Shown: piece by piece, positions 62,126 through 64,000 of the stretch
Layout of the letters: each line of letters opens with the position of its first letter
Numbering within the stretch: position 1 is the stretch's first letter
Source: Myxococcaceae bacterium JPH2
GTDB lineage: Bacteria; Myxococcota; Myxococcia; Myxococcales; Myxococcaceae
Reading direction: 5' to 3'
DNA length: 64,000 nt
Assembly (NCBI GenBank): GCA_016458225.1
Contig: JAEMGR010000009.1
Coordinates: 248,001 to 312,000 of the forward strand
The notes under the pieces: generated by a model
Databases searched by the model: none
The model's input: the letters and a program-made list of their open reading frames with translations, nothing else
Told to the model about the DNA's origin: nothing
Position numbers and translations under genes: made by a program

Positions 62126-64000
62126 TCAGGCCTTCAGCTCGGGCCGCGCGACGAGCGGCTCGCCGTTGGTCGTGCCGCCGTGGTTCGACACGCTGGAGTG
62201 CGAACCGTGCTCCTCGATGCGCTGCGCCATCTTGTTGAGAGGCGGCGCCGGCGTTCCCGGGTGCTCGGTCTGGGCACGCCGCGCCTCCCGCTCTTTGTAG
62301 CGGCGGATGGCCGGGGCCATGATCTCCCCGATGAGCGTGCGGTAGTCCATGCCCGCGCCCGCCGCGATGAGCACCAGGTCGCTCCAGCCAGGCGTGAGGC
62401 CCGGCAGCGGGTTGCACTCGATGAAGTAGATGCGCCCCTTGTCGTCCATGCGGAAGTCGATGCGGGCCACATCGCGGCAGCCCAGCGCCATGAACGAGTT
62501 GCGCGCCGCCGTGCGCAGCTTCTCCAGCAGCGCGGGCTCCAGCTTCGCGGGCGCGTCGTAGCGGATGCGGTCCGTCCAATCGAGCTTGTGCTGGAAGCTG
62601 TAGACGGGGTTCTTCTCTTCCTTGTCCAGGAAGACGATCTCCATGGGCGGCAGCACGCGCGGGCGCCGCTCGCCCAACAAGCCCACCGTGAACTCACGCC
62701 CGCCGATGTACTCCTCGATGAGCGCGGGCTGCTGGTACTTGCCGGCGATCTCCTTCACCACGTCGCGCAGCTCCGCCTCGCTGTGGCAGACGCTCTTGGT
62801 GACGACGCCCTTGGAGCTGCCCTCCGCCACCGGCTTCACGATGAGCGGGAAGCTGGTGAACTCCTTGTTCAGCCGCTCCTTGCCGGTGACCATGAGCTGG
62901 AAGTTGGGCGTGAGGATGCCCGCCTGCCGGACAATCTTCTTCGCCAGCGCCTTGTCCAGCGCGAGCGACAGCGTCGCGGGGTCCGAGCCCGTGTAGGGGA
63001 TGTCCAACAGCTCCAGCATCGCGGGCACCTGGCTCTCGCGATTGCGGCCCTTGAAGCCCTCGGCGATGTTGAAGACGATGTCCAGCGGCGTGCTGGAGAG
63101 CACCGTGGGCAGCTCCGCCGTGGCCTCCAGGTCGATGACCTCGTGGCCCCACGACGCGATGGCCTCGCGGATGGCCTGGAGCGTGTTGGGCGAGTCGTAC
63201 TCGGCCTCGCTGTCCTCCACGGTCTCCGCCGTGGCGCTCGGCTTCACGCGCTTGACGTTGAAGCTGAACCCCACGCGCAGAGGCCCCGACTTGCGCGCGG
63301 GCTTGCCCTGGCGCCGCGCCGAGTCGCGGATCTTGTTCCGCTTGGCCGCGCTCTGGATGATCGAGTTGATCACCCCGTCCAGGTGCAGGCCCTCGAGCGC
63401 CGCCGCCGAGTAGATGCCGGCGCCCGGCTCCAGGCTGGGCAGCGCGTTGATTTCGAGGAAGTACGGCACGCCCGCGTCGGACAGGCGGAAGTCCAGGCGC
63501 CCCAGGTCGCGGCAGTCCAGCACCTGGAAGATCTTCTGCGCCATCTTGCGAACGTCCTCGGAGATCTTCGCGGAGATGTTCGCGGGCGCGCGCACCGTGA
63601 CGGCCTTCTCGCGCTTCGTCTTCAGGTCGTAGTCGTAGATGGCGTACTTGCGCCCCGAGGCGGCCTCGGAGTCGATGACGTACTCCACGGGCGACAACAC
63701 GCCGTCGTAGTCGTTGTCCACCGCGGCGAGGAACGGCACCGTGAGGTCGCGCCCGCTGATGTACTCCTCGACGAGCACGCCAGCTGGATACTTCTCCAGC
63801 GCGCGGGCCACCTTCTCGCGCACCGCCTCCAGCGTCTCCGCGACGGAGTCCTGGGTGATGCCCTTGGAGGAGCCCTCGAAGTTGGGCTTCACGATGACGG
63901 GGAAGCGCAGGTTCTCCGCCGTCAACTCACTGAGCTTCTCCACGTACTGCCAGCCCGGCGTGCGGATGCCGTGCTTGGAGAGGATGAGCTTGGTGAGCTG
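62126..64000 (-). CDS. Tandem ATP-grasp ligase (D-Ala-D-Ala ligase-like), partial
   Basis: The frame continues beyond the window's right end, so the N-terminus is missing; 624 residues are visible. Two ATP-grasp units lie in series. Unit 1 (partly cut) has PVIVKPNFEGSSKGI and RLDFRLSDAGVPYFLEIN; unit 2 begins near GPLRVGFSFNVKRV and has PLIVKPVAEGSSKGV and RIDFRMDDKGRIYFIECNPLPG. Both show metal-binding Asp/Glu/Asn residues (LEIN, IECNPLPG), so both may be active. The substrate is unknown: peptide-type ligation is likely, but it is not a standard Ddl, which has a single unit. The C-terminus is low-complexity. Confidence 0.82.
   Translation of the reverse strand, partial: QLTKLILSKHGIRTPGWQYVEKLSELTAENLRFPVIVKPNFEGSSKGITQDSVAETLEAVREKVARALEKYPAGVLVEEYISGRDLTVPFLAAVDNDYDGVLSPVEYVIDSEAASGRKYAIYDYDLKTKREKAVTVRAPANISAKISEDVRKMAQKIFQVLDCRDLGRLDFRLSDAGVPYFLEINALPSLEPGAGIYSAAALEGLHLDGVINSIIQSAAKRNKIRDSARRQGKPARKSGPLRVGFSFNVKRVKPSATAETVEDSEAEYDSPNTLQAIREAIASWGHEVIDLEATAELPTVLSSTPLDIVFNIAEGFKGRNRESQVPAMLELLDIPYTGSDPATLSLALDKALAKKIVRQAGILTPNFQLMVTGKERLNKEFTSFPLIVKPVAEGSSKGVVTKSVCHSEAELRDVVKEIAGKYQQPALIEEYIGGREFTVGLLGERRPRVLPPMEIVFLDKEEKNPVYSFQHKLDWTDRIRYDAPAKLEPALLEKLRTAARNSFMALGCRDVARIDFRMDDKGRIYFIECNPLPGLTPGWSDLVLIAAGAGMDYRTLIGEIMAPAIRRYKEREARRAQTEHPGTPAPPLNKMAQRIEEHGSHSSVSNHGGTTNGEPLVARPELKA

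Overview
The window is chromosomal DNA of a myxobacterium, most likely a member of the Myxococcaceae. It is very GC-rich, with densely packed genes and third codon positions that are nearly all G or C. Several family signatures point the same way: a complete carQRS light-response operon, a DUF2378 (Myxococcus paralogue family) protein, an AgmX/PglI C-terminal domain protein, many lipoproteins with cysteine-rich modules, and lysine/alanine-rich histone H1-like tails. No IS element, prophage, CRISPR array, tRNA or rRNA is visible. Codon use looks uniform, so this reads as core genome rather than an island.

Layout. 0-13 kb: a partial secreted protein, membrane and beta-barrel proteins, mutL, a short-chain dehydrogenase/acyltransferase pair, an FHA-GGDEF diguanylate cyclase translationally coupled to a large lipoprotein, and a DUF721/CAP-domain pair. 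13-19 kb: a soluble lytic transglycosylase facing an accA-hisC-cmk operon. 19-25.6 kb: a two-domain Get3/ArsA-like ATPase, an NtrC-type regulator with a small histidine-kinase-like partner, dCMP deaminase and a lipoprotein serine protease. 25.6-34 kb: PrkA kinase divergent from a lidless Hsp70, then clpX, an AgmX/PglI-type protein overlapping truA, and a ribbon-helix-helix regulator.

34-39 kb is a minus-strand sulfur district. A tight five-gene operon encodes an E1-like adenylyltransferase, a TusA-like protein, a MoaD/ThiS carrier ending in GG, a degenerate E1 and a JAMM peptidase. It is followed by an adenylylsulfate kinase and larE coupled to a beta-barrel protein. This is the most interesting combination in the window: a complete sulfur-carrier cycle (charge, donate, cleave) without an obvious acceptor enzyme.

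39-49.4 kb: a NarX/NarL-type two-component pair, a DEAD-box helicase, SlyD, DUF2378, a membrane protein/M48 peptidase pair, then carQ-carR-carS. All three carQRS genes overlap at stop/start codons, and a GGAAAC-16-CGTC ECF-type promoter lies just upstream. 49.4-64 kb: a guanidinium exporter (Gdx/SugE), a second-type EF-G, an H1-like/EF-hand chimera, a CotH-family lipoprotein, an AI-2E family transporter, a DmpA-type peptidase, a TetR repressor divergent from a carotenoid cleavage oxygenase with two overlapping palindromic operators between them, and a tandem ATP-grasp ligase running off the end.

Start codons were chosen by Shine-Dalgarno fit; five genes appear to use TTG. Functions come from motif recognition only, with no database search.
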